In this document: piece after piece, positions 43,561 through 52,444 of the stretch | Position numbering within the stretch: the stretch's first letter is position 1 | Layout of the letters: the number at the start of each line of letters is the position of its first letter | Position numbers and translations under genes: made by a program | Notes under the pieces: model-generated | The model's input: only the letters and a program-made list of their open reading frames with translations | The model's database searches: none | What the model was told of the DNA's origin: nothing | Assembly: GCA_024234575.1 (NCBI GenBank) | Contig: JACKOB010000002.1 | Span: 1,054,001 to 1,118,000 of the forward strand | Origin: Hahellaceae bacterium | GTDB taxonomy: Bacteria > Pseudomonadota > Gammaproteobacteria > Pseudomonadales > Oleiphilaceae | Reading direction: 5' to 3' | DNA length: 64,000 nt

Positions 43561-44224
43561 GAAGTCTAAAAACAGGAAGTCCAAAAAAACCATGCGTTGG
43601 CTGGCGATGGGTATCATGACGTTAGCCGCCCTGTCGTTTTCCAATGGTTTGTATATTCAGGCGAAGGCGGAAGTGGCGCAATGGTTGCTGCAGGATGCCT
43701 GGGTAAGAACGTTAGCCGGGGAAGCGCAGGCAAAGCCATGGTCGTGGGCCGATATTTGGCCCGTTGCCAGTCTGCACTATCGTAAACAGCCAACCTCTAC
43801 TGAGCTGTTTTCTGAGGAGCTGTTCTCAGATGACCACGATTTGCTGGTGCTCAATGAAGCTTCCGGACAAGGGTTAGCATTTGGACCTGGGCGGTTAGCT
43901 AGCAATATTCAGCCGGGAGAGCCAGGATGGTTGATTATTGGCGGTCACCGGGATACCCATTTTGGTTTTCTAGAGCGTGTTACGCAGGGTGATACCATTG
44001 CATTGCAATCCACCGATAGCCGTTGGCATCTTTATGAGGTTGATCACATTCAGGTCGTTGATAGCACCAACGAGATGTTGCCCGCGCCTGATGAAATCAG
44101 CGAGCCAGGGCTGATTTTAGTTACCTGCTATCCCTTTGATGTGGTTAGTAACGGGTCGCTGCGGTATGTGGTGATGGCCAAAAAGGTGCAGCCTCACGAC
44201 AATGGTCGTGTGATTACATTGTGA
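43553..44224 (+). CDS. Class GN (marine proteobacterial) sortase
   Basis: A 223-residue membrane-anchored transpeptidase. It starts with a basic stretch (RRKSKNRKSKKTMR) and one hydrophobic segment. The catalytic triad is visible: His in WLIIGGHRDTHFGFL near residue 142, Cys in LILVTCYPFDVV near 198, and Arg in GSLRYVVMAKK near 212. The layout GHRDTHF...TCYP is typical of proteobacterial class GN sortases. It should cleave the sorting signal of the preceding VIT/VWA protein and fix it to a cell-envelope acceptor, which is not known. A terminator follows at 44297-44322. Confidence 0.92.
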   Translation: MRRKSKNRKSKKTMRWLAMGIMTLAALSFSNGLYIQAKAEVAQWLLQDAWVRTLAGEAQAKPWSWADIWPVASLHYRKQPTSTELFSEELFSDDHDLLVLNEASGQGLAFGPGRLASNIQPGEPGWLIIGGHRDTHFGFLERVTQGDTIALQSTDSRWHLYEVDHIQVVDSTNEMLPAPDEISEPGLILVTCYPFDVVSNGSLRYVVMAKKVQPHDNGRVITL

Positions 44225-44296
44225 TTGTTCTGCGGCGGATAAGACGGCAGGGTGATGATCGAAAAAACTGCCCTGATGAATTGGCGCCCATAAAAA

Positions 44297-44322
44297 AACC
44301 GCTCATTCATAGAGCGGCTTTT
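44297..44322. terminator. Bidirectional terminator
   Basis: A 6-bp stem (CCGCTC/GAGCGG, 7-nt loop) has AAAAAAA on the left and CTTTT on the right, so it can end both the rightward sortase transcript and the leftward chalcone-isomerase-like transcript that ends at 44341. Confidence 0.82.
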
Positions 44323-44340
44323 CGATTACTCTTTTGACGT

Positions 44341-44904
44341 CTAGCCGCCCAGCATCTCAGACTTTAAGCCGTCATGGGCTGGTTTGTCGGATAGCCAAAT
44401 GCCAAACAGTGCCTTTTTGAATTCCATGCCGCCCTGAATAGTGGCTACCAAAGCAGAGTTTGTATAAACCTGTACGCCTTTGCCGGGTACATATACCAGA
44501 TCAAAAACATCGTTTTCTACGATTGGTTTATCAAACACCGCGATGAACTGGTCGATTTCAGGTTTGATATCGGCGATCTTGCCGCCGGTGGCATTTTCAA
44601 AGCCTTCCATCGTTGCTTCTTTCATTTTCTCACTGGTTAACAGGCCAGAGACGATATGCAGTTTGATGGCCATCGGGCTGTCTGCGGCAATGATTTCATT
44701 AGCGTTATTGCTCGCCTTGCTGAGATACAATCCACCTACATAAATATCCATGAAAAGCTTTGTTCGTATGCCTGCGCCGTTTAATGCGAGCTCAGCATTA
44801 TCCACCTTAAATGAGTCAGGGATTTGCACTCCCGCCACTTCCTTTGCCGATGCCAGCGAAGACATTCCTAATGTGAGTACGAGTGCTGAAATAATGTGTT
44901 TCAT
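44341..44904 (-). CDS. Chalcone-isomerase-like exported protein
   Basis: A 187-residue protein. The start at 44904 follows GGAAAAG and gives a signal peptide (IISALVLTLGMSSLASA, cleaved before KEVAGVQIP). The mature part shows the chalcone isomerase fold of bacterial members: FKVDNAELALNGAGIRTKLFMDIYVGGLYLSKASNN, then PMAIKLHIVSGLLTSEKMKEATMEGFENATGG. These bacterial periplasmic proteins usually lack the plant catalytic residues and probably bind lipids or fatty acids rather than flavonoids; that is from family knowledge. Gene stands alone with a terminator on its 3' side. Confidence 0.88.
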   Translation of the reverse strand: MKHIISALVLTLGMSSLASAKEVAGVQIPDSFKVDNAELALNGAGIRTKLFMDIYVGGLYLSKASNNANEIIAADSPMAIKLHIVSGLLTSEKMKEATMEGFENATGGKIADIKPEIDQFIAVFDKPIVENDVFDLVYVPGKGVQVYTNSALVATIQGGMEFKKALFGIWLSDKPAHDGLKSEMLGG

Positions 44905-45032
44905 TTTTACTTTTCCTTGTGTGTATGAATTTTGGAGCATTCTATCGATATTTGGTAATTGACAGCTTTGACTAGTTCAATATTTGATCAGATTTGACGG
45001 AGATTTACATCCTGTGTTTTTGTCATTTTAGG

Positions 45033-45602
45033 CTAATACTTGCAAACTAAACGATTATTGGTATCGCGGCTGCTTTTAATCAGTTCTTCACCACTGTCGC
45101 TGAGGTCAGATTTCGCCAGCCGATCATAGAGCAAAACATTGACTGACGCCGCGAGATTCATGCAACCAATGGTAGGTACATAGACGACATGATGGGCCGC
45201 ATCGATAATATCCTGTGGGATCGAGCCATCCTCCGGGCCAAAAATATAGATCGCGCGCGCAGGGTGAACAAATTCGGGCAAGAGTGTCGCCCCTTCTACC
45301 AGCTCGACACATACCACCTTCATGTCTCTTGGCAAATCGTGCAGCAGGTCATCAACATAGGTCAGCGACATCATGCTGTTGATGTCTTTGGTGTCGGTGC
45401 AATATTTGGCGGCGCGATCAAGGCGCTCGCCGGTATAGCGCACAGCGTCGGCCTGATAGCACCCAACCGCCCGCATAACGGAGCCAGCGTTCGATGGGCT
45501 TTTTGGATTACATAAGCCAATAACAACAAGTGGGGAGTCGGGCATGTGGGGTTTGTACTCTAAATAGTCTGGCCGTGAGACATGGATCGCTGTCCCATTC
45601 AA
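45033..45602 (-). CDS. SpoU/TrmH-type RNA 2'-O-methyltransferase
   Basis: A 189-residue SPOUT enzyme. The three family motifs are clear: NPKSPSNAGSVMRAVGCY (motif 1), AIYIFGPEDGSIPQDII (motif 2) and VYVPTIGCMNLAASVNVLLYDRL (motif 3), which form the trefoil-knot S-adenosylmethionine site. It lacks an N-terminal substrate-binding domain, like TrmL-type short members. Target is probably a ribose in tRNA or rRNA; the exact site is not known. An alternative start at 45545 (MPDSPLVVIG) gives a shorter protein closer to the fold boundary. It stands alone. Confidence 0.85.
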   Translation of the reverse strand: MNGTAIHVSRPDYLEYKPHMPDSPLVVIGLCNPKSPSNAGSVMRAVGCYQADAVRYTGERLDRAAKYCTDTKDINSMMSLTYVDDLLHDLPRDMKVVCVELVEGATLLPEFVHPARAIYIFGPEDGSIPQDIIDAAHHVVYVPTIGCMNLAASVNVLLYDRLAKSDLSDSGEELIKSSRDTNNRLVCKY

Positions 45603-45769
45603 CTAGCCGCAGGTTTGCGAGAAGACCGAAATTGCCTTGGTGACAAAAACTGCCTGTGTAATATGCCTCATTATGGACAGACACTCGATAATTACCATCA
45701 CTCCGTAATAAACAACCCGCTATCATACTGATAGACTGGCTATATCGATCTTAATAAAGAGTATTGCCG

Positions 45770-46141
45770 ATGAGTACTGATAACCCAACCCTCACCGTCT
45801 ATTACGATGGCTCTTGCTCAACCTGTATTCGTGACCGGAAAAATTACGAAAAGCTGGCCGGGGCGGGGGGCAAAGACATTCTCTGGTTTGATATTACTGG
45901 CAAAGATGACGAACTGCGGCAGCTGGGAATTGACCCTTACAAGGCGCTTACCGAGCTGCATGTGAAAGATGACCGGCAGCAAATTTATGCTGAGATGGAT
46001 GCTTATATTCTCCTTATGAGCAAGGTCTCTGTGTTGAAACCGCTGGCCTGGATGATTGGGCTGCCGATTATTCGGCCGTTGTTGAGTAAAATCTATCATT
46101 GGCAGGTGCAGCGCAGGCTTCGACGCACTTGCCGTATTTGA
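45770..46141 (+). CDS. DCC-family thiol-disulfide oxidoreductase-like protein (DUF393)
   Basis: A 123-residue protein. The start at the ATG on 45770 follows AAAGAG; an in-frame TTG at 45764 also exists. It has the thioredoxin-like N-terminus TVYYDGSCSTCIRDRKNYEKLAG with a CxxC motif (CSTC), then ILWFDITGKDDELRQLGI, and the C-terminal LPIIRPLLSKIYHWQVQRRLRR pattern of the DCC family. The family is named for conserved D-C-C residues, of which the second Cys of CSTC is kept. Biochemical role is not settled. It lies 60 bp before the MarR gene, which has its own promoter. Confidence 0.82.
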   Translation: MSTDNPTLTVYYDGSCSTCIRDRKNYEKLAGAGGKDILWFDITGKDDELRQLGIDPYKALTELHVKDDRQQIYAEMDAYILLMSKVSVLKPLAWMIGLPIIRPLLSKIYHWQVQRRLRRTCRI

Positions 46142-46172
46142 CGCATGGTATGATCTAAAAATAGATTGACAA

Positions 46173-46188
46173 GCATGTGTATGCATGT
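46173..46188 (+). promoter_or_regulatory. MarR operator in its own promoter
   Basis: The sequence GCATGTGTATGCATGT lies exactly between a -35 (TTGACA, 46166-46171) and a -10-like TAATAG (46188-46193). The same near-palindrome occurs twice before the RND operon. A repressor bound here would block its own promoter. Confidence 0.7.
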
Positions 46189-46200
46189 AATAGTTTAGCC

Positions 46201-46641
46201 ATGATGAATGATAGCCCAAGCAACTACAACCTGATGCCTTGTTTGAACCTTGAATTACGCAAGGCCAATAGGGTAATGAGCCAGATTTATGATGGGTATC
46301 TGGCCCAGTGCGGCTTAAAAACCAGCCAGTACTCAATCTTAAGAGCGGTGTACATGCTGCGTGCGACCACCAATCGCGAGTTGCAGGATGTTCTGGTGCT
46401 TGATCAGACCACCTTGTCACGAGGGCTTAAGCCGTTGATCCGTGATGGGTTTATTTGCACCGAATGTGGTATTGATCGTCGGCAAAAGCAGTTGAAGTTG
46501 ACAAGTGAAGGGCGAGCGCTCTACAAAAAGGCCGAAGCCTTATGGCAGGAGGCCCAGCAGTTTGTCTCGAACAAGTTGGGAGATAATTTGAAGTCGCAGT
46601 TGTTGGCGTTGAGTAGCGCCGTGGTAGAGCTTAAAAGCTAA
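46201..46641 (+). CDS. MarR-family transcriptional regulator
   Basis: A 146-residue dimeric winged-helix repressor. Core features are in order: CLNLELRKANRVMSQIYDGYLAQCGLKTSQYSIL (helices 1-2), RATTNRELQDVLVLDQTTLSRGLKPLIRDGFI (recognition region, TTLSRGLKPL) and a wing with IDRRQKQLKLTSEGRALYKKA. The promoter at 46166-46193 puts the transcript start close to the ATG at 46201, so the leader is short or absent; an internal start near 46231 cannot be excluded. Matching operators at 46173-46188, 46682-46697 and 46740-46756 show that it probably represses itself and the RND operon. The inducer is unknown. Confidence 0.9.
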   Translation: MMNDSPSNYNLMPCLNLELRKANRVMSQIYDGYLAQCGLKTSQYSILRAVYMLRATTNRELQDVLVLDQTTLSRGLKPLIRDGFICTECGIDRRQKQLKLTSEGRALYKKAEALWQEAQQFVSNKLGDNLKSQLLALSSAVVELKS

Positions 46642-46681
46642 GTATCAAGGCGTTAACAAGGGCAAAAAATTTAGCCATATA

Positions 46682-46697
46682 GATGTGTATGCATGTG
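46682..46697 (+). promoter_or_regulatory. MarR-type operator before the RND operon
   Basis: GATGTGTATGCATGTG repeats the operator found in the marR promoter at 14 of its core positions. It lies 41 nt after the marR stop codon and about 70 nt before the RND start codon. Confidence 0.65.
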
Positions 46698-46739
46698 TTG
46701 ATTGTATGGATTACTACATGCATTTTTTGTTAACCAAAT

Positions 46740-46756
46740 ACATGTATATGCATGTT
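46740..46756 (+). promoter_or_regulatory. Second MarR-type operator near the RND start codon
   Basis: ACATGTATATGCATGTT is the most symmetric of the three copies. It lies 12 nt before the RND start codon, just upstream of the ribosome-binding site AGGAG, where a bound repressor would block early transcription. Confidence 0.65.
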
Positions 46757-46767
46757 GAAGAGGAGAT

Positions 46768-49700
46768 ATGATGATGCGCGAAGATCCCGTCAGTGTGCTT
46801 TCCAGTAATACCGCCGGTTTTTTCCGGTTTGTTGTCAATTACCCCAAATCGCTGGTGCTATTGAGTTTGCTGGTGTTTGTCGGCACGCTAAGTTTTCTGC
46901 CGAAGTTAGTGAAAGATACCCGTTCTGATGCTTTTCTGGAGGAGACCAACCCGGCTCTGGTCTACCGGGATAAAGTCAAAGCCCAGTTTGGTTTGAGTGA
47001 CCCGATCGTTATCGCGATCGTTAATGACGGTGCCAATGGCATTTACAATGCCTCCACCTTGGCGCTGGTGGAACGGCTAACGATTCAGGTCAGCGCCTTA
47101 CCTAATGTGGATGCGGATCGTGTCGTCAGTCTTGCCACCGAAAACAACATCGTCGGCAGCGAAGACGGCATGGACGTCACACCATTTTTTGACCCGCTGC
47201 CGCAAACCGCCACCGCCATTGCCTCGCTGCGCGCCGCCATTGATGATTTTCCGCTCTATCAGGGCTCACTCGTGGCACGCAACGGTAAAGCGACCTTGAT
47301 TGCCGTTGAGATGATCGATGAACATCAGGTCGAAAGCACTTATCAAGCGATTCTGGCATTAGTTGATCAGGCACCCGTGCGTGCCGAGGAAAAACTCTAT
47401 GTCGCCGGTGAGGGGGCAATTGCCGGCTATTTAGGAAGCTACATAGATAGCGATGCCAAGCGCTTGAATCCGTTGGCGGGGGTGTTTATTACGCTGATCA
47501 TCATTTACGCCTTTCGTCGGTTCAGCCCTGGCCTATTGGGCAATGTGATTATTGCCGCCTCGGTGTTGATGACGTTGGCGATAATGGCGGCATCGGGGGT
47601 ACCTTTTTATGTCATTACCAATGCCATGCCCGTCATCCTGATCGGCATCTCTGTCGCCGATGCGATTCATATCTTCAGTCACTACTTCGAGCTGCAGGCG
47701 GCGCAGCCAGGGCGGGATCGAAAGGCCTTGGTAGTGGAATCCATGTTGGCGATGTGGCGCCCGGTGACGCTGACCACATTGACCACCGCCGCCGGCTTTC
47801 TCGGTTTGTATTTCGCCGCTTATATGCCGCCGTTTAAGTATTTCGGTTTGTTTACAGCGCTCGGCGTGATGATCGCCTGGGTGTATACCATGGTCTTTTT
47901 GCCAGCTGCGATGGCGTTGATGAAGCTCGGTGTCAGTAAACATTTTATTCGCGTGCATAAGGCGGCCAAAATAGATGTATTCAGCCGGTTGATGCAGCTA
48001 CTGGGGCGTATCAGTCTGTATCGGGCACCGGTGACCATCATGGTGTTTGTTGGTTTGTCCGTGTTTGGGGCGTTAGCGGCAAGCCAGTTACAGGTCGATG
48101 AAAACCGTATTGGGACTTTCCATGCAAGTGAGCCCATTGTTGCGGCCGATCAGGTGCTCAACGGCTATTTCAACGGTAGTAACAACTTGGATATCGTCAT
48201 CGAAACGGCGCAGCCGGAAGACCTCTTTTTGCCGGAGAACTTGCGCAAAATGGAAGCGCTGCAAACCTATGCCGAGAGCTTACCCCATGTGACCAGCACC
48301 ACCTCGATTGTGGATTACCTCAAGCAGATGAACCGCTCGTTAAATGGCGGTGCCGAGAGTGAATACACTCTGCCGCAAACCAAGGAGCTGATTGCGCAGT
48401 ACTTCCTGATTTATTCCGCTTCCGGCAACCCGACGGATTTTCAGGAAGAGGTCGACTACGACTACCGTCTGGCGAATATTCGGGTGACCCTCAACGATGG
48501 CCATTTTCAGCAGGACAAACCGGTGGTCGAGGCTTTGCAAAACTATATCGATCAGCAGTTTAATGCCCCAGGCATCAGCGCCAATTTAAGTGGCCGGGTG
48601 AATCTGAACCATCATTGGATTAAAGATCTAGGGGCAAGCCATTTCGCCGGATTAGGATTGGCCCTGTTTCTGGTCTGGATCGTCTCCTCTCTGCTGTTCC
48701 GCTCGGTTGTGGCAGGATTCTATGCCCTCATTCCCGTCGCCAGTGCCATCCTGCTGGTCTATGCGGCGATGGTCGAGATGGGGGTTAGCTTGGGTATTGG
48801 CACCTCAATGTTTGCCTCGGTGGCGATCGGTTTAGGGGTGGATTTTGCGATCCATACCATTGATCGGTTACGCACTCTGTATCAATCCAATAACGCTAAT
48901 CTGCAGCAGGCATTGGATGAGTTCTACCCCTCGACCGGCCGCGCCTTATTCTTCAATTTTCTGGCGATTGCGGGTGGCTTTGGCGTGTTGATGTCCAGCA
49001 AAGTGGTGCCCTTAAATAACTTTGGTACTATTGTCGTGTTGTCGGTGACAGCCAGTTTTATTGCCAGTATGACCTTACTGCCGGCACTGATTAAAGTTTT
49101 CCAACCAGCATTTATTACCGGCAAAACGGAAGCGGGCAACGCCGGTATTGCCTTGGCTAAACCGCTGTCGCTGGTATTTGCAGTGGCGGCTGTAAGTTGG
49201 GCTTCGCTCACACCCCCAGCCGAGGCGGCTAGCCTGTCCGCAAGTGATTTAGCGCAAACTGATGTACCGCTGACCGACTTACCCCAAGCAGACTGGATCG
49301 TGACGCAAATCAACCAGCAGGATGATGGTGAGTTTGTCAGTCAGCGAATGACAATGCGTATGGTGGATAAGCAAGGCAAATCGCGAGAGCGGGAAACCGT
49401 CGGCTATCGCAAGTATTTCGGTGACGAGAAAAGAACGATTCTGTTTTATAACGAACCGGCGAATGTGAAGGGCACAGCCTTTTTAACCTTCGACTATGCA
49501 GATGCCAAGCAGGATGATGACCAGTGGTTGTATCTACCGGCGCTACGTAAGGTGCGTCGTATTTCCGCGGCCGACCGCGGGGACTATTTCCTCGGTACCG
49601 ACTTCACCTACGAAGACATCAAAAAAGAACGAAAAGTGGAGGCCGCTGACTATCACTTTACTACGCTGCAACAAAAGCAGGTGGACGGCCAGCTCGCTTA

Positions 49701-50010
49701 TCAGGTGGATGCGGTTCCGGTGTCCACGGCGATCGCTGAGGAGTTGGGCTATGGCCGCTACCAGTTTTGGGTGCGGGCCGACAACTGGGTCATTTTTGCC
49801 GCCGACTATTGGGATACCAAAGGCAATCCACTAAAGAGCTTTAGCGCCGAGGATATTCGCCAGGTAGACGGAATTTGGACCCGCCATAAGGTGACCATCA
49901 AAAATCATAAAACCGGCCACCAAACCTTTTTTGACGTGAGTGACGTCGATTACAAAACCCCGGTGAAAGACAATCTGTTTACCCAGCGAACCATGCAGCG
50001 GGGGTTGTAG
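46768..50010 (+). CDS. RND/MMPL transporter fused to LolA-like outer-membrane lipoprotein-sorting domain
   Basis: A 1080-residue fusion. Residues about 1-790 are an MMPL-type RND exporter with two six-helix halves separated by two periplasmic loops: PKSLVLLSLLVFVG near residue 30, VILIGISVADAIHIFSHYFEL near 290, LALFLVWIVSSLLFRSVVAGF near 630, and VAIGLGVDFAIHTIDRL near 690. At about 795-825 a signal-peptide-like stretch (PLSLVFAVAAVSWASLTPPAEAA) joins it to residues about 840-1080, an outer-membrane lipoprotein-sorting-like domain (YFGDEKRTILFYNEPANVKGTAFLTFDYAD, WLYLPALRKVRRISAADRGDYFLGTDFTYEDI). These two are normally separate neighbouring genes. It probably moves a lipid or lipoprotein-like substrate to the outer membrane. 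Confidence 0.85.
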   Translation: MMMREDPVSVLSSNTAGFFRFVVNYPKSLVLLSLLVFVGTLSFLPKLVKDTRSDAFLEETNPALVYRDKVKAQFGLSDPIVIAIVNDGANGIYNASTLALVERLTIQVSALPNVDADRVVSLATENNIVGSEDGMDVTPFFDPLPQTATAIASLRAAIDDFPLYQGSLVARNGKATLIAVEMIDEHQVESTYQAILALVDQAPVRAEEKLYVAGEGAIAGYLGSYIDSDAKRLNPLAGVFITLIIIYAFRRFSPGLLGNVIIAASVLMTLAIMAASGVPFYVITNAMPVILIGISVADAIHIFSHYFELQAAQPGRDRKALVVESMLAMWRPVTLTTLTTAAGFLGLYFAAYMPPFKYFGLFTALGVMIAWVYTMVFLPAAMALMKLGVSKHFIRVHKAAKIDVFSRLMQLLGRISLYRAPVTIMVFVGLSVFGALAASQLQVDENRIGTFHASEPIVAADQVLNGYFNGSNNLDIVIETAQPEDLFLPENLRKMEALQTYAESLPHVTSTTSIVDYLKQMNRSLNGGAESEYTLPQTKELIAQYFLIYSASGNPTDFQEEVDYDYRLANIRVTLNDGHFQQDKPVVEALQNYIDQQFNAPGISANLSGRVNLNHHWIKDLGASHFAGLGLALFLVWIVSSLLFRSVVAGFYALIPVASAILLVYAAMVEMGVSLGIGTSMFASVAIGLGVDFAIHTIDRLRTLYQSNNANLQQALDEFYPSTGRALFFNFLAIAGGFGVLMSSKVVPLNNFGTIVVLSVTASFIASMTLLPALIKVFQPAFITGKTEAGNAGIALAKPLSLVFAVAAVSWASLTPPAEAASLSASDLAQTDVPLTDLPQADWIVTQINQQDDGEFVSQRMTMRMVDKQGKSRERETVGYRKYFGDEKRTILFYNEPANVKGTAFLTFDYADAKQDDDQWLYLPALRKVRRISAADRGDYFLGTDFTYEDIKKERKVEAADYHFTTLQQKQVDGQLAYQVDAVPVSTAIAEELGYGRYQFWVRADNWVIFAADYWDTKGNPLKSFSAEDIRQVDGIWTRHKVTIKNHKTGHQTFFDVSDVDYKTPVKDNLFTQRTMQRGL

Positions 50011-50093
50011 ACAGGTCTTTCTCTAAGGGGTAAGGGGCTAAGGCCACTCGCTGCAGCGTGCGGCGGGGTGGGTGCAATCGCAAAAGGTGATGT

Positions 50094-51425
50094 ATGAAAG
50101 CAACAGGCTTATCGATGATGGCGGGTGCCTTATTACTGGTCAGTACCCAGGCCTGTCTGGCGGAATTCAGTGGCACCTGGGTTCAGGAATGGGCTGTCGC
50201 AATGCCATTGAGTGATCATGAATCACAAAAGTTTGAGTCAGTCATTGAGCCCCAATGGCGGCAGGAGTTAGGGGAGTCGCATCTGACCGCTCGTTTTCGT
50301 GTACGTCTGGATTCAGTCGGCAAGTTGGGGCCCGCTGTGCAAAAACCGGAAAACTATTCCTTCCTGAATGGCCCCTGGTTTAACAACGAACGGGCCGAGT
50401 TGAGCTTGCGCGAACTCTATGTAGATGGCGAGCAATACGGCCACGATTATTTGCCGGATATGGAATGGCGGCTGGGTAAACAACAGGTAGTGTGGGGCCA
50501 GGCAGATGGTCTGAAAGTGCTGGATGTGGTGAATCCGCAAAGCTATCGGGAGTTTATTCTTGATCAGTTTGAAGACTCCCGGATTCCGCTATGGATGGTC
50601 AATCTGACCTTGCCGGTAACGGATCACAGTGCCTTGCAGATCCTCTGGATTCCGGATACCACTTATCATGAACTGGCTGAAACCGGGACACCTTATCAGA
50701 TGACTTCGCCCGAGCTGGTGCCTCGGCCTGGATCGCTGGCGGCGCAGCAAGTGAGATTGTTTGCCCCGGATAAACCCGCAAACTTCGTCAAAGACAGTGA
50801 TGTTGGCCTGCGTTACGCCAGCTTTTGGGAAGGCTGGGATCTGACCATCAATTACCTGTATCAGACCCTCAATTTGCCCGTGCTTTACCAACATAGAACA
50901 GCTCAGGGGGTCGACATTCGGCCAGAATATGAACGCAGCCACTTAGTTGGCGGTTCAGCGAGTAATGTGCTGGGGGATTTCACCCTACGTGCCGAGGTCG
51001 GTTATCGCACCGACACCTACGTCGTTACCCGCGACACAAGTCATGGGGGTATTGCTCAGCAAGCAGAGATTGCCTCAGTCATCGGACTCGACTGGCAAGG
51101 GCTGAGTAACACCCTGATTAGCGGCCAGTGGTTCCAGAGCCATTTATTTAACTATCAGCAGGCAACGGTGCGGGATCAGAGCGATCACAGCTTATCTCTA
51201 CTGATCCGACGCGACTTCGTCAACGAGACCTGGCGGGCAGAATGTTTGGCGCTGCACTCACTCAACAATGGTGATGGACTGATGCGTCCAAAATTGTCGC
51301 ATTCGTTGCTGAGTGCACTGGAGGTTTGGGTCGGCGCGGACGTTTTCTATGGTAACCACGAAGGAATTTATGGCCAGTTTGATCAACAGGATCGACTGGT
51401 AATGGGGTTGGAGTGGGGCTTTTAG
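50094..51425 (+). CDS. Outer-membrane beta-barrel-like protein of the RND operon
   Basis: A 443-residue exported protein. The ATG follows AAGGTG; the signal peptide is MKATGLSMMAGALLLVSTQACLA. The mature part has alternating strands of barrel type, with conserved-looking stretches LSLRELYVDGEQYGHDYLPDMEWRLGKQQVVWGQADGLKVLDVVNPQSYREFILDQFEDSRIPLWM. This LxLGxQxVxWGxADG pattern is found in DUF1302-like and related outer-membrane proteins that travel with MMPL/LolA-type genes. It ends with an aromatic residue (WGF), usual for outer-membrane barrels. Probably the outer-membrane partner of the transporter. Confidence 0.72.
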   Translation: MKATGLSMMAGALLLVSTQACLAEFSGTWVQEWAVAMPLSDHESQKFESVIEPQWRQELGESHLTARFRVRLDSVGKLGPAVQKPENYSFLNGPWFNNERAELSLRELYVDGEQYGHDYLPDMEWRLGKQQVVWGQADGLKVLDVVNPQSYREFILDQFEDSRIPLWMVNLTLPVTDHSALQILWIPDTTYHELAETGTPYQMTSPELVPRPGSLAAQQVRLFAPDKPANFVKDSDVGLRYASFWEGWDLTINYLYQTLNLPVLYQHRTAQGVDIRPEYERSHLVGGSASNVLGDFTLRAEVGYRTDTYVVTRDTSHGGIAQQAEIASVIGLDWQGLSNTLISGQWFQSHLFNYQQATVRDQSDHSLSLLIRRDFVNETWRAECLALHSLNNGDGLMRPKLSHSLLSALEVWVGADVFYGNHEGIYGQFDQQDRLVMGLEWGF

Positions 51426-51474
51426 CTCACTGTTATATAACGGTCAAATTTTGCTCAAGACAAGGAGAAGTAAA

Positions 51475-52332
51475 ATGAAAAATCTAACGCAGAAACTGGG
51501 GTTTCAGTTTTTCAAAAGCAAAAATCAACTCATGGGCACATTGCGTCCGCAGCATACGGCCCGCATGGCCACTGCGATGTTTCTCACCCCCAAGCGGCAT
51601 CCGTTGAAATCCTGGGAAAATGACAAGGAAGCGGAAGGCAAAAGAATCGAATTGGAAGGCGGACTCAGTGCCATCCAATGGGGGGTGTCGCCGCGCTCCG
51701 TGCTGCTGGTGCATGGCTGGGAGAGTCGGGCAACGCAATTGTCTGGTTTTGTCGATTCGTTACTGCAACTCGGCTTTCAGGTGATCGCCCTGGATGCACC
51801 GGCGCACGGTCACTCTGCGGGCCGACGGGCGAACCCGGTGCTCTTTGCCAAAGCCATCGCCGCTGCAGATCGACAACTCGGGCCATTTGATGGCATCGTC
51901 GGCCATTCCATGGGCGGCAGCGCCGTGGGTATTGCCATTGCCGACGGCGTGAAGTGTGATAAGGTCGTTCTGATCTCCAGCCCGTCATCGATTGAGAGTA
52001 CCCTCAAACGTTTTGCTGGCTTTATCGGCTTACCCGGTAAATGCACAAAACTGTTTATTCAAATGGTAGAAGAACAGGCAGGGCGCCCGGCCCGTGACCT
52101 GGATATCGCGGTGAAGTTAAAAGATCTCAACAGCATGGGCTTGGTGATCCATGACAAGAGCGATTTGGAAGTACCGTTTAAAGAGGCGGAATCTATTACG
52201 CAAAGCTGGAAACGTGCGACCTTAGTGGCCACAGATGGCTTTGGTCATCGGGGGATTGTGCGGCAGCCAATGGTGTGGAATAAAGTGACGGAGTTTTTTG
52301 GGGAGGAATTATCACCGTCTATTAACATTTAG
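51475..52332 (+). CDS. Alpha/beta hydrolase
   Basis: A 285-residue hydrolase. The ATG at 51475 follows AAGGAG. The core has the oxyanion region VLLVHGWESRATQLSGFVDSL, the nucleophile elbow GIVGHSMGGSAVGIA (Ser in GHSMGG, near residue 149), an Asp in VIHDKSDLEVPF and the catalytic His in DGFGHRGIVRQPMV. No signal peptide is seen. It lies 50 bp after the barrel gene and probably shares its transcript under MarR control. A mutated partial copy of this gene's 3' part occurs at 54931-55081. Substrate is probably an ester, unknown. Confidence 0.87.
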   Translation: MKNLTQKLGFQFFKSKNQLMGTLRPQHTARMATAMFLTPKRHPLKSWENDKEAEGKRIELEGGLSAIQWGVSPRSVLLVHGWESRATQLSGFVDSLLQLGFQVIALDAPAHGHSAGRRANPVLFAKAIAAADRQLGPFDGIVGHSMGGSAVGIAIADGVKCDKVVLISSPSSIESTLKRFAGFIGLPGKCTKLFIQMVEEQAGRPARDLDIAVKLKDLNSMGLVIHDKSDLEVPFKEAESITQSWKRATLVATDGFGHRGIVRQPMVWNKVTEFFGEELSPSINI

Positions 52333-52444
52333 GTGCGAACTATCTCTTCTATATAACGCCTGCATTAGCGGCTTGCTTGAACTGGCGGCGTTTTTTGCTG
52401 TGCAGAGCCAGTTTAATCAAGTCCTTGCTAGATGCACGATGGTT

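Noticed and set aside
45818..46420. Leftward 200-residue open frame
   Set aside because: It is antisense to the DCC-family and MarR genes and across the marR promoter. Both sense genes have strong family motifs.
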